64,000 nt of DNA from positions 12,530 through 76,529 of the forward strand of contig CAZFJC010000015.1 in NCBI GenBank assembly GCA_964518765.1, in the 5' to 3' direction. Position 1 is the stretch's first letter. Each line of letters begins with the position of its first letter. Below, one piece after another: positions 51,718 through 61,153 of the stretch. Origin of the DNA: CAZPNX01 sp964518765 (lineage in GTDB: Bacteria; Edwardsbacteria; AC1; EtOH8). Below the pieces are notes generated by a model. That model had not been told where the DNA came from. It saw nothing but the letters and a program-made list of their open reading frames with translations, and did not search any database. The translations under genes and the position numbers were made by a program.

Positions 51718-52383
51718 GTAACGGACGATATTTTCTGACAGCAGCGCTGGCGGCCTTGTCCCTGCAGACGCCGGAGGTCGTCTAACATGTCGGCCCGGCC
51801 CAGACATACATCAAACTTGGCCAGGTAGCCGGGCTCCTCAAGGCTGGCGATACGGTACTGGTGAACGGCAACGCCGCCTTTCAGAGGGTCGAGTTCACCC
51901 GGGCTGGTTCGGCCCTGGCACCCATCGTCATCCTAAGGGCTAGAATCAACGGCAACCGACCAGTGATCTCGGGCGGCAATAACACCTTGGCCTTCACCTC
52001 CCCCTGGCCCCGCGGCTTTGGCAAGGCCTTCAGTCCCATCGATAGATATCGAGGTCCAAGAATAAAATCCTTCGGGGGTTGTCGGTTTGGAGTTGGAGAA
52101 AGATTCGTCTGACCCGTTCCTGTGCAGTAGGCCCAGTCCCTTTGCGGAAACAGCGGAGTTCCGCTTTGTCCTCCCAACACCCGGTAGGGCAAGATCCTCG
52201 GCCTACAACATCGCCGGTAGGCTGGTGTGCACATTAGTAGACAGTCCCATGGGCGCCGGCAGTTGCATGGAGAGATGGAACGGCCGAGACGGAACCGATA
52301 GACGAGTTAGTGTCGGGACTTACTTCGCCGCATTGGAGGCTGGAAACGAAATTCAGCAAATGCGGATGGTGTCGCTGCATTGA
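51714..52383 (+). pseudogene. Decayed secreted beta-helix protein gene
   Basis: The ATG at 51714 (overlapping the deiminase stop) opens a signal peptide (MSNGRYFLTAALAALSLQ) but hits an in-frame TAA at 51783-51785. The same frame continues with the start of a parallel beta-helix (VGPAQTYIKLGQVAGLLKAG). Near 52050-52090 it breaks. A different frame then encodes a C-terminal sorting-type domain (RSSAYNIAGRLVCTL, ERWNGRDGTDRRV) to 52383. The middle of the gene is missing. The intact beta-helix gene next to it is the likely paralogue. Confidence 0.75.
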
Positions 52384-52447
52384 GAATCCTGGCCGAGGTC
52401 AAGGGTGGATCGCCTTGAGATTAAATACTGTAAAAAGGAAAGCCTAC

Positions 52448-54178
52448 ATGAAAAGAACCGTAACTAGTCTTCTCAATCTGGCTCTAGCGTTCTGCTCGGG
52501 AGCCGCGCTGGCCCAGCAGGACACCCTAAGGCTGGAAACCTTGCCGCCGGACAGCGGATACTCCGACATCGGTATTTTCGTATCGACCGTCGGCAACGAC
52601 ACTACCGGCAACGGCTCGATAGGCTTGCCCTACCGCACGGTGGGACGGGCTCTTCAGGACGCCGATTCCGGAGATGTCATCACCATGCGGGGCGGCATCT
52701 ACAACGAAATGGTGGAAATAGACCAGCCGGGGATCACCCTGCGCTCTGCTTGGGGCGAGTGGGCCCATATATCCAATCCTTACGACAATGGATCCATCGA
52801 GAATTCGGTCTATCTTGATTGTAACGCCAGGCATTGTACGCTGCAACGGCTGGAGATCAGCGGGGGATACTATTACGCGGTCAAACTCGAATCCTCATGG
52901 GGATGGGGCCAGTGGTTTGCCAGCCCCGTGACTATCGACGGCTGCAAGATACACGACAGCGGCCGGGACTGCATAAAGATAACCCCGGGCTGCGACGATG
53001 TCATCATCAGGCGATGTGAGATCTACAACTCGGGTCGGCGGGACCCCAGCAACGCCGATGGCATCGATAACGTCAACGCCGACCGCTGCCTGGTCCAGGA
53101 CTGCCACATCCACGACATCGCCACCAACGGGCTGTACTTCAAGGGCGGGGCCGCTAATTGCGTGGCCGAACGCTGTCTGGTGGAGAACACAGGGGCGGGA
53201 GGCATCTTTGTGGGATTCGACACCAGTCCGGAGTGGTTCGACACGCTGGCCAATCCTAGCTACTACGAGAATATCCACGGCGTGGTACGCAACTGCATCG
53301 TCCGCAACACGGTCTATGCCGGCATCGCCATGTACTGCGCCTACCATCCCAAGGTTTACAATAACACGGTGATCAACAGCGCCCAGAGCGCTCACAGCCC
53401 CATCTACTTCGGGTTGGCCTTCCAGGATTGGGAGCCTCACAACGGGCGCCCGCCTACAGTGGCCCCGGTGATCAAGAACAATATCTGTTATCAGGGACCG
53501 GGCTACCCAGAGGACATGGTCTTCATCCGCTACAGCACCGACCTGGGAGGGATGAGGGCGCTTTCAGGAATGCCGGTCATGGACCGCAACCGCTACTATA
53601 GCGCGAGCGGCGCGGCCAATTTCGAGGACCGGAGGCCCGAGTCCCTCTACAGCGGAGAGCTGGCTGGTTGGCGGAGCCACATTTCCGGCGATTATCATTC
53701 ATGGGAAGCCGACCCCTTGCTGGACGGCACCGGCCACCTGACCTCGGGCAGCAGCTGCATCGACAGCGCCGAGACCACGACCTATGTCACTTATGATTAT
53801 GACAGGGCCACACGTACCGGCCTTTGGGACATAGGCGCCGACGAATATGGTGCCAGCGGGGTGGCGGCACATAATACAAAGCCCGACAGGCCAGGCTTGA
53901 TCATACGAACCTATCCAAATCCCATCGGCTTGTGGGCCACCATAGATTTCGAGTTGTTACAGCCGGGGCAGGCCAGGTTGGCGATCTACGACGCCGCCGG
54001 CCGTCTGGTCCGCGACTTGATGGACGCGCCCCTTTCCCGCGGGCGCCACCAGGTCGCCTGGGATGGCCGTGACGGTACAGGCCATCCAGCGGCGGCCGGC
54101 GTGTATCTGATATCATTGCGGGCGGAAAACCAGCCCGGCAGCCTGCTGGGCGCTGCCAGGATGCTGAAGATCAAGTGA
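52448..54178 (+). CDS. Secreted right-handed beta-helix protein with C-terminal sorting-type domain
   Basis: A 576-residue protein with a signal peptide (MKRTVTSLLNLALAFCSGAALAQ). A pectate-lyase-like parallel beta-helix follows, with many short turns (for example VSTVGNDTTGNGSIGLPYRT; coils ending in N/C ladders such as RNCIVRNTVY). The final domain is TYPNPIGLWATIDFELL, YDAAGRLVRDL, WDGRDGTGHPAAAGVY. Such helices bind or cleave polysaccharide; no calcium or catalytic Asp cluster of lyases was recognised. It is coupled in position with the deiminase and the following gene. Confidence 0.78.
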   Translation: MKRTVTSLLNLALAFCSGAALAQQDTLRLETLPPDSGYSDIGIFVSTVGNDTTGNGSIGLPYRTVGRALQDADSGDVITMRGGIYNEMVEIDQPGITLRSAWGEWAHISNPYDNGSIENSVYLDCNARHCTLQRLEISGGYYYAVKLESSWGWGQWFASPVTIDGCKIHDSGRDCIKITPGCDDVIIRRCEIYNSGRRDPSNADGIDNVNADRCLVQDCHIHDIATNGLYFKGGAANCVAERCLVENTGAGGIFVGFDTSPEWFDTLANPSYYENIHGVVRNCIVRNTVYAGIAMYCAYHPKVYNNTVINSAQSAHSPIYFGLAFQDWEPHNGRPPTVAPVIKNNICYQGPGYPEDMVFIRYSTDLGGMRALSGMPVMDRNRYYSASGAANFEDRRPESLYSGELAGWRSHISGDYHSWEADPLLDGTGHLTSGSSCIDSAETTTYVTYDYDRATRTGLWDIGADEYGASGVAAHNTKPDRPGLIIRTYPNPIGLWATIDFELLQPGQARLAIYDAAGRLVRDLMDAPLSRGRHQVAWDGRDGTGHPAAAGVYLISLRAENQPGSLLGAARMLKIK

Positions 54179-54223
54179 GCCCGGCGGAGAACCGGGGGAG
54201 CGCGAGGGATCATAATAAAAAGC

Positions 54224-55825
54224 ATGAACATTTCGCGTTTGGCGCTGGCCGTCCTGCTGAGCGCCGTGCCGGCGATTGCCCAATACCCCGACACCTTCGC
54301 CTTCATCGAGGTTACCGATCCGCTTTCGGGCATCAACCCCACCTATTCTCTCATCCCCAGGCCCATGCCGGCGGTCGGGGACACCTTCCTCGACAACCGC
54401 TTCAACACCGTGCAGTTGAGGGCCACCATGGTCGACGGCATTCACGGCCGCCACGAGTACTCCCGGTTCGACCCCTTCAACAGCGACCGGAGCATGATCC
54501 TGCTGGACCCGGGCGATCCCTGGGGCGTTTACCGCACTGACAGCCTTCCCTACAATCGGCCGGCCAACTTCGTTCGACAGATCAACCTCTCCGAGCCCCG
54601 CTGGGACCCGGCCGATCCCCACCTGGTCTGGGGGGTGGAGGATTTCTCCATCAAGACCGTGAACGTGGACAACGGGCAGGAGACGACCATCAAGGATTTC
54701 ACCTTCGATCCGGTCATCGGTCCGATTATAAGCTCCAACCCGGTCTACCGCATCACCATGAAGGACGAGGGAGAGTCTTCCCGAGACAAGCGCTACTGGG
54801 CCTTCATGCTTCAGGGCGACAGCAGCGCCAATTATGAACCCCTCTTCCTTTTATGCTACGATCGCGTTCAGGACACGGTGACCGGAGTGTACTACCTGCC
54901 TCCGGGCCAGCGCGAGCTGGACTGGGTGGGGATGTCGGTGCTGGGCGACTACGTGGCCATCCTGGGCTACAACGGGGCCGGCCCCATACAGGGCCTGGCC
55001 TCAGCCAGCCGAGATTTCTCGTGGATCAAGACCGTCAGAACGAGCATCGGACATGCCGACGTCGGGATAGACATGTTGGGGCGGGAGGTGGTGGTGGGCC
55101 AGAACGCCGGGAACGACTACATCGAGCTGGTGCCGCTGGACACCGCTCAGGCAGCGGTTGCTCTGGTGCGCCTCTATTATTCCAGCGGACCGCAGGGGCT
55201 ACAGTCTGGGGTCCACGTCTCCTGCAACGCGGATAGCTTCGCCCTGGTGTCGACCACCATCGGGCCGGGCCTTCCTGAGCAGAACTGGCTGGACCGCTCC
55301 ATCATACTGGTGAGGCTGGATCCTTCTCATCCCCGGGCTTTCTACCTGTCCAAGCTCTACAACACCACCCAGGAGTACTGGGAGGAGACGCATGGGAGCA
55401 TCTCCAACGACGGCTCGAGGGTGGTCTGGGCGGACAACTGGGGCCAGGAGGTGGGACAGGAGCGGATGTCTCTAACCGAGCTGGTCATGCCCGAGGGCTG
55501 GCGCCAGCTGTGCGGAGTCGCGGCCGGCCAGGAAAAACCGGCTTTCGACCGTGGCTCCCAGCTTGCCGCAAGGCCCAATCCCTTCTTTTTCCGGGCGGAC
55601 ATAAGCTTCGTGATGCCTTCGTCCGGGCGGGCGAGGGTGGCGGTCTACGACGTCGCCGGGCGGCTGTTCCATACCATAGTCGAAGGGCACTTGGACCGGG
55701 GGCGGCACCGGGCCGTCTGGGACGGGAGGGACAAAGCGGGGCGCAGAGCGCCTTCCGGAACATACATCGTCTCACTGGAAACGCTTGGGGGCAAGACCAG
55801 GCGGCTGCTGGTCAAGCTTAGATGA
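54224..55825 (+). CDS. Secreted protein of unknown function with C-terminal sorting-type domain
   Basis: A 533-residue protein with signal peptide MNISRLALAVLLSAVPAIAQ. The central 420 residues have strand-rich segments with repeated patterns like VWGVEDFSIKTVNV and ISNDGSRVVWADNW, suggesting a propeller (WD40-like/TolB type). It ends with the shared domain (RPNPFFFRADISFVMP, YDVAGRLFHTI, WDGRDKAGRRAPSGTYIV). It is third in a row of secreted proteins with this ending. Function unknown. Confidence 0.65.
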   Translation: MNISRLALAVLLSAVPAIAQYPDTFAFIEVTDPLSGINPTYSLIPRPMPAVGDTFLDNRFNTVQLRATMVDGIHGRHEYSRFDPFNSDRSMILLDPGDPWGVYRTDSLPYNRPANFVRQINLSEPRWDPADPHLVWGVEDFSIKTVNVDNGQETTIKDFTFDPVIGPIISSNPVYRITMKDEGESSRDKRYWAFMLQGDSSANYEPLFLLCYDRVQDTVTGVYYLPPGQRELDWVGMSVLGDYVAILGYNGAGPIQGLASASRDFSWIKTVRTSIGHADVGIDMLGREVVVGQNAGNDYIELVPLDTAQAAVALVRLYYSSGPQGLQSGVHVSCNADSFALVSTTIGPGLPEQNWLDRSIILVRLDPSHPRAFYLSKLYNTTQEYWEETHGSISNDGSRVVWADNWGQEVGQERMSLTELVMPEGWRQLCGVAAGQEKPAFDRGSQLAARPNPFFFRADISFVMPSSGRARVAVYDVAGRLFHTIVEGHLDRGRHRAVWDGRDKAGRRAPSGTYIVSLETLGGKTRRLLVKLR

Positions 55826-56116
55826 CCGGGAGACGGCTCAGGCAAGGCGCTCCAATCAAATGAGGGAGGAGCAAGGCTGTTTCTCCTTCATTATTTATTG
55901 CAAAACGGTCTATTAATTGATATCATTTAAAGCAATTTGACTATCCTAATATTTCAGGAAATTACAGACAAACGTCTTTTCCGTTCATCTCGATTTGGCT
56001 CGACGATGGGAAATTCAACCCCGGAGCAGTATTATCCAGCCTGGCCGAGATAGTCTAGGGGGTAGGTAATGGCTAACCTGAAAAGATAGGATAATCAAAA
56101 TAGATTATTCCATAAA
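55826..56116. other. 291-bp AT-rich stretch without a gene
   Basis: I see only short frames and no RNA-like structure. The segment 55979-56058 can be read as a short open frame (SIWLDDGKFNPGAVLSSLAE, then IV and a stop), perhaps a relic. It may contain the meaB promoter, but no clear pair of boxes is visible. Confidence 0.4.
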
Positions 56117-57067
56117 TTGACTCCTCTCAGTAAAATCATATCATCCGGCGACATCCGCTCCTTAGCCCGGGCCATCTCCCTGGCCGAAGCTGGCGGGCCG
56201 GAGGCCGAGGAGCTGCTGGCCGAGCTCTATCCCCGAACAGGTCGCGCCTATCTGTTGGGCATTACCGGTCCGCCCGGCGGGGGCAAGTCCACCCTGGCCG
56301 ACGGCCTGATCGCCCACTACCGCGGCCGGGGTCTCAGGGTCGGGGTGTTGGCGGTTGACCCTTCCAGCCCGTTCTCTGGCGGCGCCATTTTAGGCGACCG
56401 GGTGCGGATGCAGAAGCACGCCACCGACCCCGGCGTCTTTATCCGCTCCATGGGCAGCCGGGGGCATTTGGGCGGGCTGGCGCTAGCTACGGCCGACGCC
56501 GCTAAGATACTGGACGCGGCCGGGTACGATATCGTCCTTCTGGAGACGGTGGGCATCGGCCAGAGCGAGGTCGAGGTCTCGGGCCAGGCCGACACCACGG
56601 TGCTGGTGACCGTGCCCGGGCTGGGCGACGATGTCCAGGCCCTCAAGGCCGGGGTGATGGAGATCGCCGATGTCTTCGCCGTCAACAAGGCTGACCGGGA
56701 CGGGGTGGAGCGGGCGGTGGCTGAGATCGAGCAGCTGCTGGCGGTGCGCGACATGGACGAATCGAGCTGGCTGCCGCCCATCGTCCAAACGGTGGCCCGG
56801 GACGGGGCCGGGATCGCCGAACTGGCAGCGGCCATAGAACGGCACCGGCGATACCTGACGGACCGCGGACACCTAGAGTCAAAGCGTCGGGCGAGGGCCA
56901 GAAGCGAGGTGAGGGCCATCATCACCGGCCGGCTGGACGGCTGGGCCGAATCGAGGCTCACCGGGGACATCGAGGCCAGGGAGGACCTGGAGGCCCTTTA
57001 TCTCAGGAAAAAGGATCCCTACGCGGTAGCCGGGGCGATTATTAGGGATCTAGGGGTTGATAAATAG
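56117..57067 (+). CDS. meaB: MeaB/ArgK-type GTPase, mutase chaperone
   Basis: A 316-residue G3E GTPase with Walker A GPPGGGKST (51-59) and the family motifs VDPSSPFSGGAILGDRVRM, ETVGIGQSEVEV and FAVNKADRDG. It loads and protects the cobalamin of methylmalonyl-CoA mutase. The likely start is TTG 56117, which gives the standard N-terminus. It lies 15 kb from the mutase catalytic subunit but 2.5 kb from the epimerase, so the pathway genes are spread out. Confidence 0.93.
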   Translation: MTPLSKIISSGDIRSLARAISLAEAGGPEAEELLAELYPRTGRAYLLGITGPPGGGKSTLADGLIAHYRGRGLRVGVLAVDPSSPFSGGAILGDRVRMQKHATDPGVFIRSMGSRGHLGGLALATADAAKILDAAGYDIVLLETVGIGQSEVEVSGQADTTVLVTVPGLGDDVQALKAGVMEIADVFAVNKADRDGVERAVAEIEQLLAVRDMDESSWLPPIVQTVARDGAGIAELAAAIERHRRYLTDRGHLESKRRARARSEVRAIITGRLDGWAESRLTGDIEAREDLEALYLRKKDPYAVAGAIIRDLGVDK

Positions 57068-57083
57068 GCAGGGTAGGTCTAAA

Positions 57084-58010
57084 TTGAAACCAGCCCGATT
57101 AGCCTTATTTCTGATAATCGCAACCAACGCGGCCCTGGCCCTCGGGCCCGGCGACCTGACCGGCACCTGGACGGCTATCCAAGCTGACGTCGAGGAGATG
57201 ACTTTCATCTGGTACAAGGCCCAGCTGGAGTTCAGTTCGTTCTTGAACCAGCAACCCTTCGAGAGCGGCGAGTGGGACCTAAGGGACGACAGCCTTTTAC
57301 TCTACGGCCCGGCTGGGACGAAAATCTTTGCGGCCTCGATATCCGAAGACACCCTCAAGCTTGAGGACGGAAAGTCGCGGCAGGTTTTCGTCAAAAAGGA
57401 GGAATGGCAGGAGCTGATCCTCTACGGCACGTACACCGCCACCTCCACCCTCAAGGGCGAGGGCTGGTTCGGCGGCCAGGCCGGGCCCTACTCGGTTAGG
57501 AACCTGGGCGACGGAGATCCAACGACCTGCTGGGCCGAGGGGGTGAAGGGCCATGGAATAGGGGAGAAGATCCATCTGATAGTCACGGGCTGCCCCCAGG
57601 CTCTGAAAATCATCAATGGCTACGGCAAGTCGCCTGAGCTCTACGCCAAGAACGGCCGGGTAAAAGAGTTCAAGGCAACGATGTTGGCGGCTTTCAACCT
57701 GCCGGGGGACGTATCCGAGGTAGCCGCCAGGTACCGGGCTAAGCGGTGCGGTCCGCCGCAGAGGCTGGAGGTCGAGGACCTACAGGTTCAACAGACCATC
57801 TCCCTGAAGTTCGACTGGAGGGCGGTATCCGAAAGGGCCAGAGCGCTGGCCGCCGAATTCGAAAGGGATTTCTCAAAGGAGATCGAAGGGCGGCGAGCCG
57901 GATGCGAGGATAAATACTATCAAACGCTCGTCCTCTGCCTGGAGATCTCCGAGGTTTTCCCGGGGACCAGGTTCGAGGATACCTGCCTTAGCGAGATGGA
58001 AGCCGAGTAG
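57084..58010 (+). CDS. Secreted protein with NADase-type glycan-binding-like domain
   Basis: A 308-residue protein with a signal peptide (MKPARLALFLIIATNAALAL, TTG start at 57084). The middle contains the pattern GTYTATSTLKGEGWFGG, then NLGDGDPTTCWAEGVKGHGIGEKIHLIV and IINGYGKSPELYAKNGRVKEF. I match this to discoidin-like/NADase-type glycan-binding domains. The ends are unassigned. The reading frame may start at TTG 57057, overlapping meaB. Confidence 0.6.
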   Translation: MKPARLALFLIIATNAALALGPGDLTGTWTAIQADVEEMTFIWYKAQLEFSSFLNQQPFESGEWDLRDDSLLLYGPAGTKIFAASISEDTLKLEDGKSRQVFVKKEEWQELILYGTYTATSTLKGEGWFGGQAGPYSVRNLGDGDPTTCWAEGVKGHGIGEKIHLIVTGCPQALKIINGYGKSPELYAKNGRVKEFKATMLAAFNLPGDVSEVAARYRAKRCGPPQRLEVEDLQVQQTISLKFDWRAVSERARALAAEFERDFSKEIEGRRAGCEDKYYQTLVLCLEISEVFPGTRFEDTCLSEMEAE

Positions 58011-59069
58011 ATGAACGAGTTTCTCAACCAGATTCTTTTGGGCAACCGGTTGCAGGATTACCTGGTCAGCCTAGGCATGCTGGCCGGGCTCTGCCTGCTG
58101 GTGAAACTGGCCGACTGGATCGTCATCGCCCGCCTCAAGGCCCTGGCCGAAAGGACCGAGAACCGCTACGACGACTGGCTGATCTCAGCCCTGGACAAGA
58201 GGGGGGTTCCGCTCCTCTACCTGGGGGCGGCCTACCTCAGCCTGAGACGGCTGTCGTTGTCGCCCCTGGCCCAGAGGATCATCAACATTGCGGTGGGGGC
58301 GGTGCTGGCCTGGCTGGCGGTCAGGCTGGTGTCGCTCCTGATAGAACGGGGGCTGGAGTTCTACAGCCGGAGGCGGGGGGGTGAGGGGGAAAAGCCGCCC
58401 GCGGCCATGCGCGGCCTGATGGGCTTCGCCAAATTTTTCCTTTGGCTGGTGGCCGCCCTGATACTGCTGGACAACGTCGGGGTCAAGGTGTCGGCCCTGG
58501 TGGCCGGGCTGGGCATCGGCGGCCTGGCGGTGGCCTTCGCCGCCCAGAAGGTGCTGGGCGACCTGTTCAGCTACTTCTCCATCTTCTTCGACCGCCCCTT
58601 CGAGATTGGCGACTTTGTGATCGTGGGCGAGTTCCAGGGAACGGTGGAGCACATCGGAATCAAGAGCACCCGGGTGCGCAGCCTGAGCGGCGAGCAGCTG
58701 ATATTCTCCAACGCCGACCTCACCGGCTCCCGGCTGCGGAACTACAAACGGATGGTGAACCGGCGGGTGGTCTTCAGGTTCGGGATCCCCTACCAGATCG
58801 AGCCGGCCAGGGTCAAGCGCATACCGGGCATCATCGAGGGGATAATCCGGAGGCTGCCGGGGGCGATCTTCGAACGGGCCCATTTCGCCAGCCTCGGGGA
58901 CTTCAGCTTGGTCTTCGAGGTTGTCTATCACGTTGAGGGCGGCGATTACAACAAGTATATGGACATCCAGCAGAGCATAAACCTGAGCATCATGGAGGCC
59001 TTCGCCCAGGAGAAGATCGAATTCGCCTATCCCACCCAGGCGGTCTATGTCTTCAGATCCGGGGAATAG
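58011..59069 (+). CDS. MscS-family mechanosensitive channel
   Basis: A 352-residue protein. Membrane helices near residues 18-37, 60-80, 88-110 and 135-155 precede the pore-lining TM3 with its Gly/Ala-rich packing (LVAGLGIGGLAVAFAAQKVLGDLFSYF). The beta domain follows (FFDRPFEIGDFVIVGEFQGTVEHIGIKSTRVRSLSGE), then the C-terminal alpha/beta domain. It should open on membrane tension to release solutes. ATG 58011 directly follows the previous stop (TAGATG). Confidence 0.92.
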   Translation: MNEFLNQILLGNRLQDYLVSLGMLAGLCLLVKLADWIVIARLKALAERTENRYDDWLISALDKRGVPLLYLGAAYLSLRRLSLSPLAQRIINIAVGAVLAWLAVRLVSLLIERGLEFYSRRRGGEGEKPPAAMRGLMGFAKFFLWLVAALILLDNVGVKVSALVAGLGIGGLAVAFAAQKVLGDLFSYFSIFFDRPFEIGDFVIVGEFQGTVEHIGIKSTRVRSLSGEQLIFSNADLTGSRLRNYKRMVNRRVVFRFGIPYQIEPARVKRIPGIIEGIIRRLPGAIFERAHFASLGDFSLVFEVVYHVEGGDYNKYMDIQQSINLSIMEAFAQEKIEFAYPTQAVYVFRSGE

Positions 59070-59120
59070 AGAAGGTATCTCCATTTGTTTAGATTGTATG
59101 AATAATCGATAGGTTTGAAG

Positions 59121-59588
59121 ATGGCCGTTAAAACATCCCTCCTGCCGAACGAAAAAAGGATAGCCCTGGTGGCCCACGACAACAAGAAGAAGGATCTGCT
59201 GGAATGGGCCAGGTTCAACAAGGGCACCCTGGCGCGGCACCAGCTCTACGCCACCGGCACCACCGGGACCATGCTGGAGAAGGCCCTGGATCGGCCGGTG
59301 CACAAGCTTCAGAGCGGGCCGCTGGGCGGCGATCAGCAGGTGGGGGCCATGATCGCCAATGGCGAGATAGATTTCCTTATCTTCTTTTGGGACCCGCTGC
59401 AGCCCATGCCCCATGACCCCGATGTCAAGGCCCTGCTGAGGATCGCGGTGGTGTGGAACATCCCGGTGGCCTGCAACCGGGCCTCGGCCGACTTCATGAT
59501 CTCCTCCAGCTTGATGGAGGGGGAGTACCAGAGGATATTGACGGATTACGAGGGATACCGCAACCGGAAGATAGAAGTTCAACATTAA
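59121..59588 (+). CDS. mgsA: Methylglyoxal synthase
   Basis: A 155-residue enzyme that converts dihydroxyacetone phosphate to methylglyoxal and phosphate. Family motifs are IALVAHDNKKKDLLEWA, YATGTTGTML, SGPLGGDQQVGAMIA (catalytic Asp in GGDQQ) and DFLIFFWDPLQPMPHDPDVKALLRIAVV. Length is typical. ATG 59121 is preferred over the in-frame TTG at 59115. Confidence 0.94.
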   Translation: MAVKTSLLPNEKRIALVAHDNKKKDLLEWARFNKGTLARHQLYATGTTGTMLEKALDRPVHKLQSGPLGGDQQVGAMIANGEIDFLIFFWDPLQPMPHDPDVKALLRIAVVWNIPVACNRASADFMISSSLMEGEYQRILTDYEGYRNRKIEVQH

Positions 59589-59610
59589 GGCCAGTGCATA
59601 GGAGAAACGC

Positions 59611-60012
59611 ATGCAGACCCAGCGCATCGACCACATCGGCATCGCGGTCAAGAGCATCGAGGAGGCGGCCAAGCTCTACACCGACCTGGGGCTCAAGATA
59701 GAAGGCACCGAGACGGTGGAGAGCCAGAAGGTGAAGGTGGCCTTCATCCCGGTGGGCCAGAGCCGCATCGAGCTGTTGGAGCCCACCGCCCCCGACGGGC
59801 CCACCGCCCAGTTCATCGAGAAGAAGGGCGAGGGCATCCACCACATCGCCCTCAAGGTGGACGATGTGGCCAAGGCCTTGGAGGAGCTTTCGGCCAAGGG
59901 CTACCAGCTGATCGACAAAGTACCCCGACAGGGAGCCGGAGGGCACAAGATCGCCTTCGTCCACCCCAAGTCCACCAGGGGCGTGCTGCTGGAGCTGTCG
60001 GAGAGCCACTGA
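59611..60012 (+). CDS. mce: Methylmalonyl-CoA epimerase
   Basis: A 133-residue vicinal-oxygen-chelate enzyme: DHIGIAVKSIEEAAKLY at the start, GQSRIELLEP in the middle and GIHHIALKVDD near 80, with metal-binding His and Glu. It interconverts (S)- and (R)-methylmalonyl-CoA, linking propionyl-CoA carboxylase or decarboxylase chemistry to the mutase. Preceded by GGAGAAACGC. Confidence 0.94.
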   Translation: MQTQRIDHIGIAVKSIEEAAKLYTDLGLKIEGTETVESQKVKVAFIPVGQSRIELLEPTAPDGPTAQFIEKKGEGIHHIALKVDDVAKALEELSAKGYQLIDKVPRQGAGGHKIAFVHPKSTRGVLLELSESH

Positions 60013-60104
60013 CCAGACATGTCCCGTGTTGCGAAGTTGCGATTTGCCAAGTTGTTTTTAACTTCGGAGCACGAAACTCGCAGCTTGATAACTCGAAAGC
60101 AAGA

Positions 60105-61121
60105 ATGCACCCCCTCAAGCGGCTGATATTCCTCTACCGCAACAACCGCAAGGCGGCCTCGACCGTCACCGCCGCGGCCGGCGGGGGTCTGTACTTCCTG
60201 GCCCGGTTCTTGTTCGAGTCGGAACTGTGGCGGCGCGGCCTGGATTCGCCGGCGATCTGGATCTTCATCATCGTCGGCCTGGGGGCGGGGCTGGCCATGT
60301 TCACCTACGGCTTCTCGGTGTGGCGCGAGAAGCGGATGATCGAGAACATCCCCACCTCCAGGGTCCGCTCTCTGGCCATGGGGCTGGTGGAGGTCAGCGG
60401 CCAGGCTCAACCCAAGGCCCTGCTCAAGAGCCCCATCACCGCCACCGACTGCGTCTACTACAAGTTCCTGGTGGAGCGCCGGGAGCGGCGGGGCAAGAGC
60501 GATCATTGGGTGACTGTCAGCCAGGGGGCCTCAACCAACTACTTCTACGTGGACGACGGAACGGGAAAGATCCTGGTGGACCCGGTGGAGGCCGACATCC
60601 ATCTGGAGCGCGACTACCGCTACACCGACGCCGTCTCGGCCGGAAACACCCTAGGGCTGATGTTCAACGTCGGCGCCTTCAGCCAGCGGATGCGCTACAC
60701 CGAATGGTACATCGTGCCCGGGGATACGGTCTACGTCATGGGAAACGTCATCCGGTGGCGGAACGACCAGCAGGAGAGGCAGTTCGCCCTGGCCGAGAGG
60801 CTCAAGGAGCTCAAGGCCGATCGGGAACGGCTGATGCAGTTCGACCGGGACGGCGACGGGAAGATCGACGCCGACGAGTGGGAGGCGGCCAGGGAGAGGG
60901 CCGAGCAGGACATCCTGCGCCAGGAGCTGGACAACCCCCGGGACGAGGGCGAGGACCTGGTGATCGCCCGGGACCCGCAAAACCAACTGATGATCATCTC
61001 CGATAAAAGCGAGAAGGACCTGGTCAAGAGCAAGGCGGTGTCGGCCTGGCTGCTGCTGATCTTCGGGGCGGCCCTGGCCGTGGCCTCCCTCTGCTTCCTG
61101 ACGGCCAGGATAAGGCGCTAA
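60105..61121 (+). CDS. GIDE-domain membrane protein with EF-hand
   Basis: A 338-residue protein with two N-terminal membrane helices and a GIDE (MULAN-like) domain (LVEVSGQAQPKALLKSPITATDCVYYKFLVERRER). A classical EF-hand loop follows (DRDGDGKIDADEWE, about residues 249-262) inside a charged helical region, and one C-terminal membrane helix. GIDE proteins in bacteria are often neighbours of LemA, as here. A calcium-sensing envelope role is possible. The EF-hand within a GIDE protein is unusual. Confidence 0.75.
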   Translation: MHPLKRLIFLYRNNRKAASTVTAAAGGGLYFLARFLFESELWRRGLDSPAIWIFIIVGLGAGLAMFTYGFSVWREKRMIENIPTSRVRSLAMGLVEVSGQAQPKALLKSPITATDCVYYKFLVERRERRGKSDHWVTVSQGASTNYFYVDDGTGKILVDPVEADIHLERDYRYTDAVSAGNTLGLMFNVGAFSQRMRYTEWYIVPGDTVYVMGNVIRWRNDQQERQFALAERLKELKADRERLMQFDRDGDGKIDADEWEAARERAEQDILRQELDNPRDEGEDLVIARDPQNQLMIISDKSEKDLVKSKAVSAWLLLIFGAALAVASLCFLTARIRR

Positions 61122-61153
61122 GCAACCGTAAACAAATATAGGGGAGGACAGAG

